Assembly: GCA_964486155.1 (NCBI GenBank) | Contig: CAZAKQ010000012.1 | Coordinates: 1 to 20,970, forward strand | Reading direction: 5' to 3' | Length of the DNA: 20,970 bases | DNA from: JAHITU01 sp964486155 | GTDB taxonomy: Bacteria > Patescibacteriota > Minisyncoccia > Phycocordibacterales > UBA12079 | The notes under the pieces: model-generated | Database searches by the model: none | The model's input: only the letters and a program-made list of their open reading frames with translations | Told to the model about the DNA's origin: nothing | Translations under genes and position numbers: made by a program | Part shown: piece after piece, positions 7,000 through 14,754 of the stretch | How the letters are laid out: every line of letters starts with the position of its first letter | How positions within the stretch are numbered: the stretch's first letter is position 1

Positions 7000-7090
7000 G
7001 TTTTTAGTAGTCCGACTACTTTAGATTATCTATTTAAATCTTTAGGTAAGGTCATGTTAGTGCAGGTCCAGTAGTCGGACTACTAAAAAC
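7000..7090 (+). repeat. 91-bp element with 21-bp terminal inverted repeats
   Basis: Both ends carry GTTTTTAGTAGTCCGACTAC(T) as inverted repeats, and each end is itself a palindrome (AGTAGTCCGACTACT). The interior contains CTTTAGGTAAGGTCATG, resembling the core of the elements at 2611, 3068 and 18945. The size and structure resemble a MITE or BIME. It lies just ahead of the glycosyltransferase gene. Confidence 0.7.
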
Positions 7091-7142
7091 TTTCTAAAAA
7101 ATTTCCTCGCAGAGACGAAACAGGAATGATACAATAGATACA

Positions 7143-8270
7143 ATGAAAAAGAAAAAAATTTTGTATTTGGTGACTAAAGCTAATTGGGGCGGGGCTCAAA
7201 AATATGTTTTTGATTTGGCTTCTGAAATGATGGGGCGAGATGATTATGAGGTGGCGGTTGCCTACGGAGAACCTTTTGGTGAATTAAATTCTAAATTAAA
7301 AAAAGCTGGTATTCAAACTATTAAAATCAAAGGATTGGGACGAGATATTAATTTCTTGGATGAATTTAAAGTAGCTAAATCTTTATGGAAAATCTTTCGT
7401 GAAGAAAAACCAGATATAATTCATTTGAATAGTCCTAAAATTGGTGGGCTGGGTTCTTTACTAGGACGATTAATTGGTATTGAAAAAATTATTTATACCG
7501 CTCATGGCTGGACCTTTAATGAAGAGCGTCCTTTGTGGCAAAGATTTTTAATTAAATATTTTTCTTGGTTAACTATCTTGTTTAGTCATAAAACAATCGT
7601 TATTGCTAAAAAAGAATACAAACAAGTAATTGATTGGCTTTTTGTAAATGATAAAAAAATAAAACTTATTTATAATGGAATTAAGCCTATTTATTTTTTG
7701 AATCGTAATCAAGCTCAGGAAATTTTTAATGATAAAATTAAAAATGATGATTTAGTAATTGGAACTATTGCTGAATTGCATAAGAATAAGGGTTTAAAAT
7801 ATGGATTAAAGGCTGTACGAAAATTAGTGAAAGAATTTGGTGGTCTAAAATATATAATCATTGGTGAAGGTGAAGACCGTGAATATCTTGAAAAAAAACT
7901 TAATAAATACGATCTGAATGATAATGTTTTTTTGGTGGGGGCTATTGATGAAGCTAGTCGGTATTTAAAAGCTTTTGATTTATTTTTGTTACCATCTATT
8001 AAGGAAGGTTTTCCTTTTGTTTTGTTAGAGGCTGGTTTGGCTAAGTTGCCGGTTGTGGCTTCCGATGTGGGAGGAATTCTCGAATTGATTGAAAATAAAA
8101 AAACTGGAATTTTAGTTGAAGCAAAAGAAGATGATGATATTGAAGATGCTTTGGAGATTTTGATTTCTGATGAGAGGTTGCGAGATGCTTATGGTCAGAC
8201 TTTATATGAAAAGATTAAGAATGAGTTTTCTTTTGAGGCGATGGTTGAGGAGGTTGAGAGGTTGTATTAG
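7143..8270 (+). CDS. Family-4 glycosyltransferase (GT-B fold)
   Basis: This 375-aa retaining glycosyltransferase of the GT4/WcaL type is expected to add a sugar from a nucleotide sugar to a lipid-linked glycan. The N-terminal Rossmann domain has NWGGAQKYV (14-22), DIIHLNSPK and AHGWTF (120-125); the C-terminal domain has GTIAELHKNKGL (207-218), IIGEGEDREYLE, and the E-x7-E nucleotide-sugar motif EGFPFVLLE (288-296) followed by LPVVASDVGG. Donor and acceptor cannot be deduced. It is divergent from the initiating sugar transferase, suggesting one surface-glycan pathway. No Shine-Dalgarno site is visible; ATG follows TACAAT closely, so the message could be leaderless. The symporter starts 60 bp downstream on the same strand. 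Confidence 0.93.
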   Translation: MKKKKILYLVTKANWGGAQKYVFDLASEMMGRDDYEVAVAYGEPFGELNSKLKKAGIQTIKIKGLGRDINFLDEFKVAKSLWKIFREEKPDIIHLNSPKIGGLGSLLGRLIGIEKIIYTAHGWTFNEERPLWQRFLIKYFSWLTILFSHKTIVIAKKEYKQVIDWLFVNDKKIKLIYNGIKPIYFLNRNQAQEIFNDKIKNDDLVIGTIAELHKNKGLKYGLKAVRKLVKEFGGLKYIIIGEGEDREYLEKKLNKYDLNDNVFLVGAIDEASRYLKAFDLFLLPSIKEGFPFVLLEAGLAKLPVVASDVGGILELIENKKTGILVEAKEDDDIEDALEILISDERLRDAYGQTLYEKIKNEFSFEAMVEEVERLY

Positions 8271-8330
8271 ATTTTTTAGAATTTTATATATAATTTATTA
8301 ATTAATAATTCCTAACAATTAACAAAATCT

Positions 8331-9701
8331 ATGAATATATTTTCTAATTTAGATTTAATTTTAATCTTTATATATTTTATTTTATTATTAGGAATAGGAA
8401 TTTTTATCTTTAAAAAAAATAAAAATAAAAATCCTGAAGACTTTCTAATTGCCGAAAGAAACCTGGGAACATTTAGCACTATGGCAACAATGAATGCCAG
8501 CAAAACAGGGGCTATATTAATGACTTTTGTAGCAATGACTTATATATGGGGACTATCTGCAATTTGGGTTTTTGTGGGTATAACTATGGGATTTCTTATA
8601 TTTTTACCTTTTGCTTTAAAATTAAAAAAGCAATCTCATCAACGCTACTACACTTTAGCTGATTATTTCAAACACAATTACGGCAAGGGGGCAGCAATTT
8701 TTGCATCTTGTATTTCAATATTTTTAATGTTTGGAAATGCTATTATAAACATTATTGCTGGAACAAAAATATTTACTTTTTTTATTGGATGGCCATTCTG
8801 GATCTGTTCAATTATTATGACAGTAATAATATTAATTTATTTATTATTAGGTGGATTTAAGGCAGTAGCTAAAACTGATGTCTTGCAATATCTCGCTATC
8901 GTAATAATTCTTACCATCTTGTCTGTTTGTATATTTAATGGAGCAATTATCCCTCAATCAGATTGGAGTCTATTTGCTGTTGATATAGGAACAATAATAG
9001 GTTTCTTTTTAATTGGATTTATTTATCCATTTGCTTCCCCTGACTTATGGCAAAGAGTCTATGCAACAAAAAATAAAAAAACATTAAAAAGAGGTTTTAT
9101 ATTTTCAGTAATAATTTATATGGCCACTGCTATTTTATTGTCTTCAATTGCATTAACAGTAAAAGCAAGTTTTCCTAATATTGATCCAGATTTAGCTTTA
9201 ATTCATGGCTTTAAGAATTTATTGTCTCCTGGATTAATCGGAGTATCTATTGTTCTATTGTTTGCTGCGATAATGAGTAGTTTAGATACTTATGTTTTCA
9301 CAGGTGCATCTGCTTTAGTTCAAGATTTTTCTAAATCTCAAAATAAAGAAGAATTCGTAAAAAATATTAAAAAAATAATTTTAAGCTTCGGTATCATTGG
9401 AATCATTTTATCAATTTTAATTCAGAATTTGGTTATAGGAACTTTCCTTGTTAACTCATTTGTAGCAGTATTATCAGTTATGGTTATAAGTACTTGGATT
9501 AAAAAAACAATTCAACAACAAACACTCATTTACGGTTTTGTTGTAGGAATTTTAAGTACGACTGTTTTCCTTATTATAAACCTATTACAAGGAGAGGTTA
9601 GCCCCACCATTATGATAGTTGGAATATTAGGTAGTTTGTTAGGATTAGGAATTGGTGCAATTGTCTCTTTTGTTAAAACTAAATTTAGACGATTTATTTA
9701 A
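8331..9701 (+). CDS. Sodium:solute symporter (SSS family)
   Basis: This 456-aa membrane transporter is predicted to couple sodium entry to uptake of an organic solute. Family signatures are EDFLIAERNLG (36-46), the TLADYF stretch (108-113), GGFKAVAKTDVLQ (174-186), SPDLWQRVYATK (236-247) and AAIMSSLDTYVFTGAS (312-327), whose serine pair sits where the sodium-site serines lie in vSGLT-type carriers. About twelve to thirteen hydrophobic segments are visible. The substrate (sugar, amino acid, proline, pantothenate) cannot be assigned. It follows the glycosyltransferase gene by 60 bp and has no Shine-Dalgarno site, so it may be co-transcribed. A dedicated solute carrier fits a lineage dependent on imported nutrients. 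Confidence 0.92.
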   Translation: MNIFSNLDLILIFIYFILLLGIGIFIFKKNKNKNPEDFLIAERNLGTFSTMATMNASKTGAILMTFVAMTYIWGLSAIWVFVGITMGFLIFLPFALKLKKQSHQRYYTLADYFKHNYGKGAAIFASCISIFLMFGNAIINIIAGTKIFTFFIGWPFWICSIIMTVIILIYLLLGGFKAVAKTDVLQYLAIVIILTILSVCIFNGAIIPQSDWSLFAVDIGTIIGFFLIGFIYPFASPDLWQRVYATKNKKTLKRGFIFSVIIYMATAILLSSIALTVKASFPNIDPDLALIHGFKNLLSPGLIGVSIVLLFAAIMSSLDTYVFTGASALVQDFSKSQNKEEFVKNIKKIILSFGIIGIILSILIQNLVIGTFLVNSFVAVLSVMVISTWIKKTIQQQTLIYGFVVGILSTTVFLIINLLQGEVSPTIMIVGILGSLLGLGIGAIVSFVKTKFRRFI

Positions 9702-9721
9702 ATATAGATTTTTTTGTTTAA

Positions 9722-9765
9722 AATAGCAGTATCCCACCAAAACCTTAAGGGTTTTGGGAAGATAT
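9722..9765 (+). repeat. Small palindromic repeat, copy 1
   Basis: AATAGCAGTATCCCACCAAAACC, then CTTAAG, then GGTTTTGG...GATAT: a palindrome centred on CTTAAG. A second copy lies at 10777-10815. Both sit directly after a gene or terminator on the same strand. Confidence 0.55.
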
Positions 9766-9769
9766 ATTG

Positions 9770-9793
9770 ACTATTCCGCTAACGGCGGATAGT
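9770..9793 (+). terminator. Possible terminator after the symporter gene
   Basis: The imperfect stem ACTATTCCGC / GCGGATAGT is followed by TAATGTTGTTTATTT. It occupies the position held by a true terminator in module copies 2 and 3. Confidence 0.45.
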
Positions 9794-9800
9794 TAATGTT

Positions 9801-9920
9801 GTTTATTTGAGCCGTTATTCTACTTGGGGGTGCTACCCCCAAGTGGTTTTTCTCAAAAGTTGGACTTCTGTGAGGTTTTTTTGTTGATTTTTGGAGGAGT
9901 TTGGGGTATTGTGAGAGGAG
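9801..9920 (+). promoter_or_regulatory. Repeated promoter module, copy 1 (upstream of the methyltransferase)
   Basis: It reads GTTTATTTGAGCCGTTATTC, then the 23-nt dyad ACTTGGGGG-TGCTA-CCCCCAAGT (9822-9844), then TTGATT (9884-9889), a 17-bp spacer ending GTTTGGGG, and TATTGT (9907-9912). Two further copies (19711-19891 and 20645-20877, minus strand) have the same order and the same 17-bp spacing, each upstream of a gene. This copy would start transcription about 60 bp before the methyltransferase ATG. The dyad could bind a regulator or act as an attenuator for read-through. Confidence 0.75.
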
Positions 9921-9981
9921 ATTAAGTATGTTTGAAATTAAATTTTGATTTATTTTAAATTTTTATATAAGGGGAATTAAA

Positions 9982-10701
9982 ATGGAAACATTTAATATTG
10001 AAGAAGATGTAGTAACTAAACTTAAAATTTTTAAGAAAATCTCAAAAGAAGCTGAAGTTATCGCGGATAACACAATAAAATATGTTAACAAACATGCCAA
10101 ATCTATTTTAGATATTGGCTCTGGCACAGGTTTTATTTCCCGTCATATTGCAAACCAAATTCATAAAAAAGATTGCAAAATTACTTTCGTCGATCCAATT
10201 TGGAATCCAGATGGAGATCTTCAACAAAACGAAAGTTTTATCCAACAGGATTGGCAAGATTTTAAATCAAAGGAAAAATTTGATTTAATTTTGTTTAGTC
10301 ACGTTATTGTATGGTTTCCTGAAAAAGACAGAAACAAACTAATCTTAAAAGCAACGAATTTTTTAAAAGAAAATGGCCAAATTATTATTATAGAAAACAA
10401 ACCTACTGGAAAATTTTGGAAATGGTTCCAGAAAACTTGTGAAATAACTGAAAATTATGTTTGGTATCCATCTGACATAAAATTAATAGATTTTTTAAAA
10501 AATAATAGTTTTAAAGTAGAAATTTATGACTTTAAATTTCCTTTAAATAAAATTAACAAAAAACATCCTACAAAAATGAAAGATATTGTGGACATATTCT
10601 TTCCTTTTGAGATGTTAGAAGTTAAAAACAAAGAGAATGCTGTAAGAGAAGAGTTTTTACAAATCCCAGAAATTATTGAATCTATCATCGTGGTAAAATA
10701 A
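9982..10701 (+). CDS. Class I SAM-dependent methyltransferase
   Basis: This 239-aa protein has the seven-strand methyltransferase signatures: motif I LDIGSGTGFISRHIA (43-57) binding S-adenosylmethionine, the acidic residue D71 after strand 2, QDW at 90-92, motif IV FDLILFSHVIVWF (100-112) and LKENGQIIIIE (128-138). It belongs to the small-molecule/lipid/UbiE-like class; the substrate is unknown. It has a Shine-Dalgarno sequence (AAGGGG) and sits behind copy 1 of the repeated promoter module, unlike its neighbours, which suggests shared regulation with the accessory genes at 19106-20615 or acquisition together with the module. It ends in a strong terminator. Confidence 0.88.
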   Translation: METFNIEEDVVTKLKIFKKISKEAEVIADNTIKYVNKHAKSILDIGSGTGFISRHIANQIHKKDCKITFVDPIWNPDGDLQQNESFIQQDWQDFKSKEKFDLILFSHVIVWFPEKDRNKLILKATNFLKENGQIIIIENKPTGKFWKWFQKTCEITENYVWYPSDIKLIDFLKNNSFKVEIYDFKFPLNKINKKHPTKMKDIVDIFFPFEMLEVKNKENAVREEFLQIPEIIESIIVVK

Positions 10702-10726
10702 ACTATAGAGCATAGATTCGAAACAA

Positions 10727-10775
10727 CGGGTGATTTGAAAGCTTTGTTAAAGCTTTCAAATCACCGGTTTTTTTA
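10727..10775 (+). terminator. Terminator of the methyltransferase gene
   Basis: GGTGATTTGAAAGCTTT and its exact complement (17 bp, 3-nt loop) are followed by GGTTTTTTT. Confidence 0.92.
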
Positions 10776-10776
10776 T

Positions 10777-10815
10777 TTTAAATAGCAATATCTCCTCAAA
10801 ACCTTAAGTATTTTG
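10777..10815 (+). repeat. Small palindromic repeat, copy 2
   Basis: AATAGCAATATCTCCTCAAAACC with CTTAAG matches copy 1 (9722-9765) at most positions and again follows a terminator. Confidence 0.55.
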
Positions 10816-11006
10816 AGTTATCCACAGATAATTGGGTGCTTGGAGTACTAAATTTTGTTGATTTTACGGGTAAGTTGAGACGTAGATTAGAAGTTAAAAA
10901 AAATACAACAAGAGTAATTTAAGGACACTTGTCTACACTTTACCCACTCAAGTAAAACTTTTTTATAAACTTATTAAAATAACAGAATTTTCCGGATCGC
11001 TTTATC

Positions 11007-11068
11007 GCTCAATATTTTGGGTCTTACTATTCCAGTTAACTGGAATAGTAAGACCCAAAATATTGAGC
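11007..11068. repeat. Perfect 62-bp palindrome
   Basis: Two exactly complementary 31-bp arms, GCTCAATATTTTGGGTCTTA onward, meet without spacer at GTTAAC. It is not followed by a T-run on either side, so it is not an ordinary terminator. Its centre (TATTCCA...TGGAATA) is shared with the palindrome at 6927-6968. Confidence 0.8.
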
Positions 11069-11161
11069 TCCTCTCGAAGACAAAAAATTGAAACTTTTCA
11101 TTAACAGATGAAGGTTTAATTTTTGTTAAAAATTAAACCTTCATCCTAACTCCAATCCCTA

Positions 11162-11336
11162 AGTTGAAAACAAGGAAAATTTAGACATTAAAACTTTTAA
11201 TGAAGAATTGTTGTTTTTTGCTTTGGCAAAAATAAAATTTCACCCGACCCGCTGGGAGGAGTTTGAAATTTTAAAACAATTCCTCATATTCCGTAGGAAA
11301 AAGTTTTTTACTGTCTAAATTTTCCTTATTTCAACT
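11162..11336. repeat. Large imperfect palindromic element next to rodA
   Basis: The outer arms AGTTGAAAACAAGGAAAATT... and its complement pair over about 24 bp. Inner pairs GAATTGTT/AACAATTC and AAATTTC/GAAATTT continue the fold around a GC-richer centre (CCCGACCCGCTGGG). It ends 8 bp from the rodA stop codon and may also end rodA transcripts. Confidence 0.6.
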
Positions 11337-11343
11337 CTCTTAT

Positions 11344-12468
11344 CTACTCCATTCCCAAAAACTCATTTTGCATATCATTTCTGTGAACTACTCTTTTATA
11401 TTTTCGCATTCCCATTAAAATTCCTAGAGCTGCAAACTCAGTAAGTAAGTGAGAACCTCCATAACTCATAAAAGGTATAGTAATTCCCGTTACTGGCAAT
11501 AAACCGATATTCATACCAACATGAATTGTAAAATGACTAATAATTAAAATTGCCAAACCAAGTCCGTAGAGAACTTCAAAATTAGTAGAGCCTTTCATCG
11601 CATTAGCTAAAATTCTCCAAATTAAAATTGCGAAGAAAACAAAGAGGAGCACTACTCCAACAAAACCCCATTCCTCAGCGAAAGCAGCAAAAATAAAATC
11701 CGTTTCGTATTCAGGCAAGAATTGTAATCGCGATTGCGTTCCAAAACCTACTCCTTTTCCTAATAATTGCCCAGAACCAACTGCAATTGTAGATTGATAA
11801 GCATTATAACCAGCTCCTTGAATATCTGCCATGGGATGAATGAAAGTCATAATTCTTTGTTTTTGATAATCTTGAAAAGCATAAAACCAAAGTCCTGCAA
11901 AAGCTACTGTTCCAATTAAAAAAACTGCTAACAAATGTTTTTTTGATATCCCAGATACCAACACCATTCCTAACCAAATAAAAAAGATTATAATAGCTGA
12001 TCCAAAATCTGGTTGCAAAAGAACCAAAACAAAAAATACAAAAGCATAAAATCCTGAGACTAAAATATGTCTAATATTAGCTATCTCTATATGACGTTTA
12101 GAAAAATATTTAGCTAACAAAAATATGAGAACCAGCTTAACTAAATCAGATGGTTGGACGGAGAAAAGCCCAAAGTTAAACCAACTTTGAGCTCCTTTAA
12201 AAATTGATCCTGTAATGAACAAACTCAGCAAAATAAAAACAAAGGTCAAAAACAAAGGAATTAACACTTGTGTCTTTCTCAAAAATCTAAAATCCAAAAA
12301 ACTCAAACAAAAAAAAGTTATTAGAGAGATAACTAACCAAATAATTTGTTTTTGGAAAAAATAATTATCTCCGGTAAAAGAATTCATAGTAATTAATCCT
12401 ACAAACACTATAGGGAGAGTAGATAAAAACAAAATCCAATCAATATCAGCTTTTAATTTAGTAAACAT
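11344..12468 (-). CDS. rodA: Peptidoglycan glycosyltransferase RodA (SEDS family)
   Basis: RodA polymerises lipid II into glycan strands during side-wall growth, together with a class B penicillin-binding protein. The 374-aa protein has about ten membrane segments and SEDS motifs in order: KGAQSWFNFG (91-100), QPSDLVKL (105-112), QPDFGSA (152-158), the extracellular loop PEYETDFIFAAFAEEWG (252-268), whose Asp257 aligns with the essential catalytic aspartate of RodA, and GLLPVTGITIPFMSYGGS (322-339). RodA rather than FtsW is favoured by the KGAQSWFNFG form and the compact length. The ATG lies only about 7 bases after a TATACT, so the message may be leaderless. No penicillin-binding protein gene is adjacent. 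Confidence 0.95.
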   Translation of the reverse strand: MFTKLKADIDWILFLSTLPIVFVGLITMNSFTGDNYFFQKQIIWLVISLITFFCLSFLDFRFLRKTQVLIPLFLTFVFILLSLFITGSIFKGAQSWFNFGLFSVQPSDLVKLVLIFLLAKYFSKRHIEIANIRHILVSGFYAFVFFVLVLLQPDFGSAIIIFFIWLGMVLVSGISKKHLLAVFLIGTVAFAGLWFYAFQDYQKQRIMTFIHPMADIQGAGYNAYQSTIAVGSGQLLGKGVGFGTQSRLQFLPEYETDFIFAAFAEEWGFVGVVLLFVFFAILIWRILANAMKGSTNFEVLYGLGLAILIISHFTIHVGMNIGLLPVTGITIPFMSYGGSHLLTEFAALGILMGMRKYKRVVHRNDMQNEFLGME

Positions 12469-12475
12469 ATGCCAT

Positions 12476-12504
12476 AGTATAAAGTTAAAAGTTTAGAAAG
12501 TCTA
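12476..12504 (-). promoter_or_regulatory. Promoter of rodA (leaderless transcript likely)
   Basis: TAGACT (12499-12504), a 17-bp spacer and TATACT (12476-12481) on the minus strand place the start point within a few bases of the ATG at 12466-12468. No Shine-Dalgarno site exists. Confidence 0.6.
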
Positions 12505-12517
12505 TGAAATTGGGAGA

Positions 12518-12540
12518 GGGCGGCCGCGAAGCGGCCGCCC
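12518..12540. terminator. Very GC-rich hairpin downstream of the 251-aa gene
   Basis: GGGCGGCCGC, GAA, GCGGCCGCCC is a perfect 10-bp stem in otherwise AT-rich DNA. It lies between the upstream gene's stop and the rodA promoter. It has no T-run immediately after it on the minus strand; on the plus strand TATTTCAGTTTTTTG follows. Confidence 0.6.
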
Positions 12541-12577
12541 TATTTCAGTTTTTTGTTTTTTATTTTGTGTTTTTTGA

Positions 12578-13333
12578 TTAGATTTTAGAAACAGGCACTA
12601 TGTCTATTTTAACAACTTCTTTTTCAAAAAGTTTTGGCCAAGTAAAAATAATTGCCTCTGAAGAATCTTTTTTCAAAATATCTATTTTAGTTTGAGAACT
12701 GTTAATTAAATTATTTTCTATATCATATAATAAAACTATTAATTCTATATTTTTTAAATTCCTAACTGATTTATTTTCTATTGTAGCTTGTACTCTAGGA
12801 GAATTGTTTTTTTCTAAATACTGAATATTGGTTAATTCTATAGGATTATTTAAATCTTCTACTTTTATCCATTTTATTTTTTTTGAAAATTCAAAAATAG
12901 CTCTTGTAGGAATTCTGTTTCCTACTTTTAGATTTCCTTCAAAAATTGGAAAAATGGAATTATTTGGGACATAAGCCTTGCCATCTCTTTCATTAATTAA
13001 AATTCCATTTTGATCATATAGTTTAAAAATATAAGGAGAATTATAAGCTTCTGCAAAAGTATTAGGATTTTCTATTAAAGCTACTACCCCGAAAACACCT
13101 TCGGATGTTTCAACAGCTCTAGCCCATTTTATTATAGGCTCTATTGTTTTAAAACTACAGATTATTTCACAAGGACCTCCACAATCAATACCTTCTTCTT
13201 TTTGATTTAATTTTCCATCAAAACAAGTTGGGGGAGTATAAAATATGAAATAAGCAATAAGTCCAATTATAATTATTATTGTTGAAAACATTACAAACAG
13301 ATATTTATTTTTTCTTTCTGATGATTTAGACAT
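12578..13333 (-). CDS. Membrane-anchored protein with a C-x3-G / DCGGPC cysteine motif
   Basis: This 251-aa protein has a short basic N-terminus, one membrane anchor (about 11-32) and an outside-facing remainder. Right after the anchor comes CFDGKLNQKEEGIDCGGPC (37-55) with C37, C51, C55 and C59, a pattern seen in envelope proteins of CPR and other bacteria whose role is not known to me; the cysteines may form disulfides or bind metal. The rest (about 65-250) looks like two beta-sandwich repeats (VVALIENPNTFAEAYNSPY and VQATIENKSVRNLKNIEL), resembling late-embryogenesis/CARDB-type domains. No Shine-Dalgarno site precedes the ATG. It lies between the 5S gene and rodA, all on the minus strand. 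Confidence 0.85.
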   Translation of the reverse strand: MSKSSERKNKYLFVMFSTIIIIIGLIAYFIFYTPPTCFDGKLNQKEEGIDCGGPCEIICSFKTIEPIIKWARAVETSEGVFGVVALIENPNTFAEAYNSPYIFKLYDQNGILINERDGKAYVPNNSIFPIFEGNLKVGNRIPTRAIFEFSKKIKWIKVEDLNNPIELTNIQYLEKNNSPRVQATIENKSVRNLKNIELIVLLYDIENNLINSSQTKIDILKKDSSEAIIFTWPKLFEKEVVKIDIVPVSKI

Positions 13334-13380
13334 TTGTTTTTATTTTTAATTACAATAATTACTTTAATAATAACATTTTG

Positions 13381-13423
13381 GATAAAAAGTAGAAAGGGCG
13401 ACCGTTTTACGATCGCCCTTTCT
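13381..13423 (-). terminator. Terminator of the 23S-5S unit
   Basis: AGAAAGGGCGACCGT and ACGATCGCCCTTTCT (15-bp stem with one wobble, 3-nt loop) are followed on the minus strand by ACTTTTTATC. It is about 30 bp past the 5S gene. Confidence 0.85.
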
Positions 13424-13451
13424 GTTTTTATATAAAAAAATTCAATACTTT

Positions 13452-13561
13452 GTTCTGGCGATTACCTACTTTCCCCATAAAGAGTATCATCGGCGCGAAC
13501 GAGCTTGACTTCCGAATTCGGAATGAGATCGGGTATAACCCCGTCGCCAAACCACCAGAAC
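13452..13561 (-). rRNA. rrf: 5S ribosomal RNA
   Basis: The minus strand opens TTGTTCTGGTGGTTTGGCG and closes CGCCAGAACA, forming the terminal helix, with the conserved ACCCGATCTCATTCCGAA block and the GGGGAAAGTAGGT-like 3' part between. It follows the 23S gene by about 85 nt and precedes the terminator at 13381-13423, so 23S and 5S form one unit. Confidence 0.96.
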
Positions 13562-13852
13562 AAAATATTGAATATTATTCTTATTTTTATTAAATAGCAG
13601 ATCTTAGCTTTAAAAACAATACAAGATTATAGACTTTAAAATTTCTGACAAGAAATCGACGAATTAGTACTCCTCGGCTAAATGTATTACTACACTTACA
13701 CCTAGAGCCTATCACCTGATCATCTCTCAGGGGTCTCAAATGATTTCTAATCTTAAAGTTGGCTTCCCTCTTAGATGCTTTCAGAGGTTATCCATTCCCG
13801 ACTTAGCTACTCAGCAATGCTCTTGGCAGAACAGCTGATACACCAGAGGTCA

Positions 13853-13883
<31 letters not shown>

Positions 13884-13935
13884 ATCTTTTCAAAAATCGA
13901 CGCCTGCAGCAGATAGGAGACCAACCTGTCTCACG

Positions 13936-14754
13936 CATGATAATCAATTGTTTCCAATTGCATGGACTAAATCTTTTCGCCTGAGGCGAATCCAACGTAT
14001 AGTCTCTACGGGTACACACTTTCTTGTAAAGAAAAGTGTGGAAATTGAAAAACTTTTCTTCAGATCATAAAAGTTATTCTCTTCGTGTCTACGAATATTT
14101 TTCCACTTCTGCGAGCTAATAGCTCTCCACGGTAATAATATTCTCGACAAACGTTTTCTCAACAGAAAACGCTTCCACACTCTTTACAAAAAAGTGTATT
14201 TCCCTCGGTATTGCACAATAACCATTACGATTAAGGTTTTACCGATATAAGTTGGCTTTTTCTTTAAACACTCAAAATGAATGCTTAAGACCGCCGTGTA
14301 AGATTGGTTTCGCAACATTCTTTTCTAAAAAGTGGTTATTATAATTCCTTTAAAATTTCTAGCGAGACGAAGTAAAAAATATGAAGTATATCTAGATATA
14401 CTAAAGATTTTTTACAAAGTCGTGACTGAAATCTTAATGAAGAATAAAATTAATTTTTTAAAAAGAATGTCTATTCTATCTCAACCCTTGAATTACAAAT
14501 TCAAGGTTTTTACATATTGTCAACGAAAAAACGTGATAACGATACTTTGAATACGAAATAGAATTCGTTACGAGAATTGTATAAAAGGAAAATTTCGTTT
14601 GTAATTGAGATTTTTCGTAGCTATGCTACCAAAATTGAAATTACAAAGTGAAATTTTTTGTTTATACAGTTCGTAGTAGGATTCTATTTCGTATTCAAAG
14701 TTAATTGATGTTTGGGAGTTTAGATTGTTTAAAAATCAAAAAATTGATCTCTAA
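13936..14754 (-). ncRNA. Group I intron in 23S rRNA at the L2593 site
   Basis: The intron splits the peptidyl-transferase-region sequence GGGTTTAGACCGT / CGTGAGACAGG, the insertion point of the Chlamydomonas chloroplast LSU intron. The 3' core has an R-like block GTAGAGACTATACG (13997-14010), a P8 hairpin (CGCC/GGCG, 13979-13989) and an S-like block AAAAGATTTAGTCC (13964-13977), pairing GACTA with TAGTC as P7. The internal guide CACGGCGGTC (14289-14298) pairs six bases with the 5' exon GACCGT, including the diagnostic U-G pair, and four with the 3' exon CGTG (P10). The guide lies 456 nt from the 5' splice site, an exceptionally large P1 loop. No homing endonuclease ORF is seen. Confidence 0.87.
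14544..14701. repeat. 158-bp palindromic element inside the group I intron P1 loop
   Basis: Perfect 21-bp outer arms (ACTTTGAATACGAAATAGAA(T) and complement) enclose further matching segments (TATAA, AATTTCG, TTTGTAATT) and end in a GTAGC-ATA-GCTAC tip. The rest of the P1 loop holds smaller palindromes: GTATATCTAGATATAC at 14385-14400 and CCTTGAATT/AATTCAAGG at about 14485-14505. Confidence 0.75.

Larger units (their letters stand above)
6673..7142. other. Palindrome-rich intergenic region
   Basis: This gap between two divergent glycan genes contains no supported gene. It holds an AT-rich imperfect palindrome (about 6690-6775), a CTAAAGAT/ATCTTTAG hairpin (about 6786-6815), and the three separately listed palindromes at 6858, 6927 and 7000. 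A TACAAT at 7129-7134 could be a -10 for the plus-strand gene, but it has no convincing -35. Confidence 0.5.
10776..11343. other. Gene-free stretch between the methyltransferase and rodA
   Basis: No supported ORF. It contains a single perfect DnaA-box-like TTATCCACA (10818-10826), the 62-bp palindrome at 11007-11068, a hairpin with 18-bp arms at 11107-11145 (GATGAAGGTTTAATTTTT and complement), and a large imperfect palindrome at 11162-11336. Confidence 0.5.

Noticed and set aside
8312..8503. 63-aa open frame on the minus strand at the start of the symporter gene
   Set aside because: It is a shadow of the symporter coding sequence, with low-complexity lysine and isoleucine content and no ribosome binding site.
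9801..9920. Repeat modules as integron attC sites
   Set aside because: The paired core sites (GTTRRRY and RYYYAAC) are not present in the right arrangement and no integrase is visible; the promoter-module reading explains the conserved parts better.
10818..10826. Perfect DnaA box TTATCCACA, as a sign of a replication origin
   Set aside because: Only one box is present, with no cluster, no dnaA or dnaN nearby and no clear unwinding element arrangement.
13944..14180. Homing endonuclease inside the group I intron
   Set aside because: The only open frame has no LAGLIDADG, GIY-YIG or HNH motif and overlaps the catalytic core.
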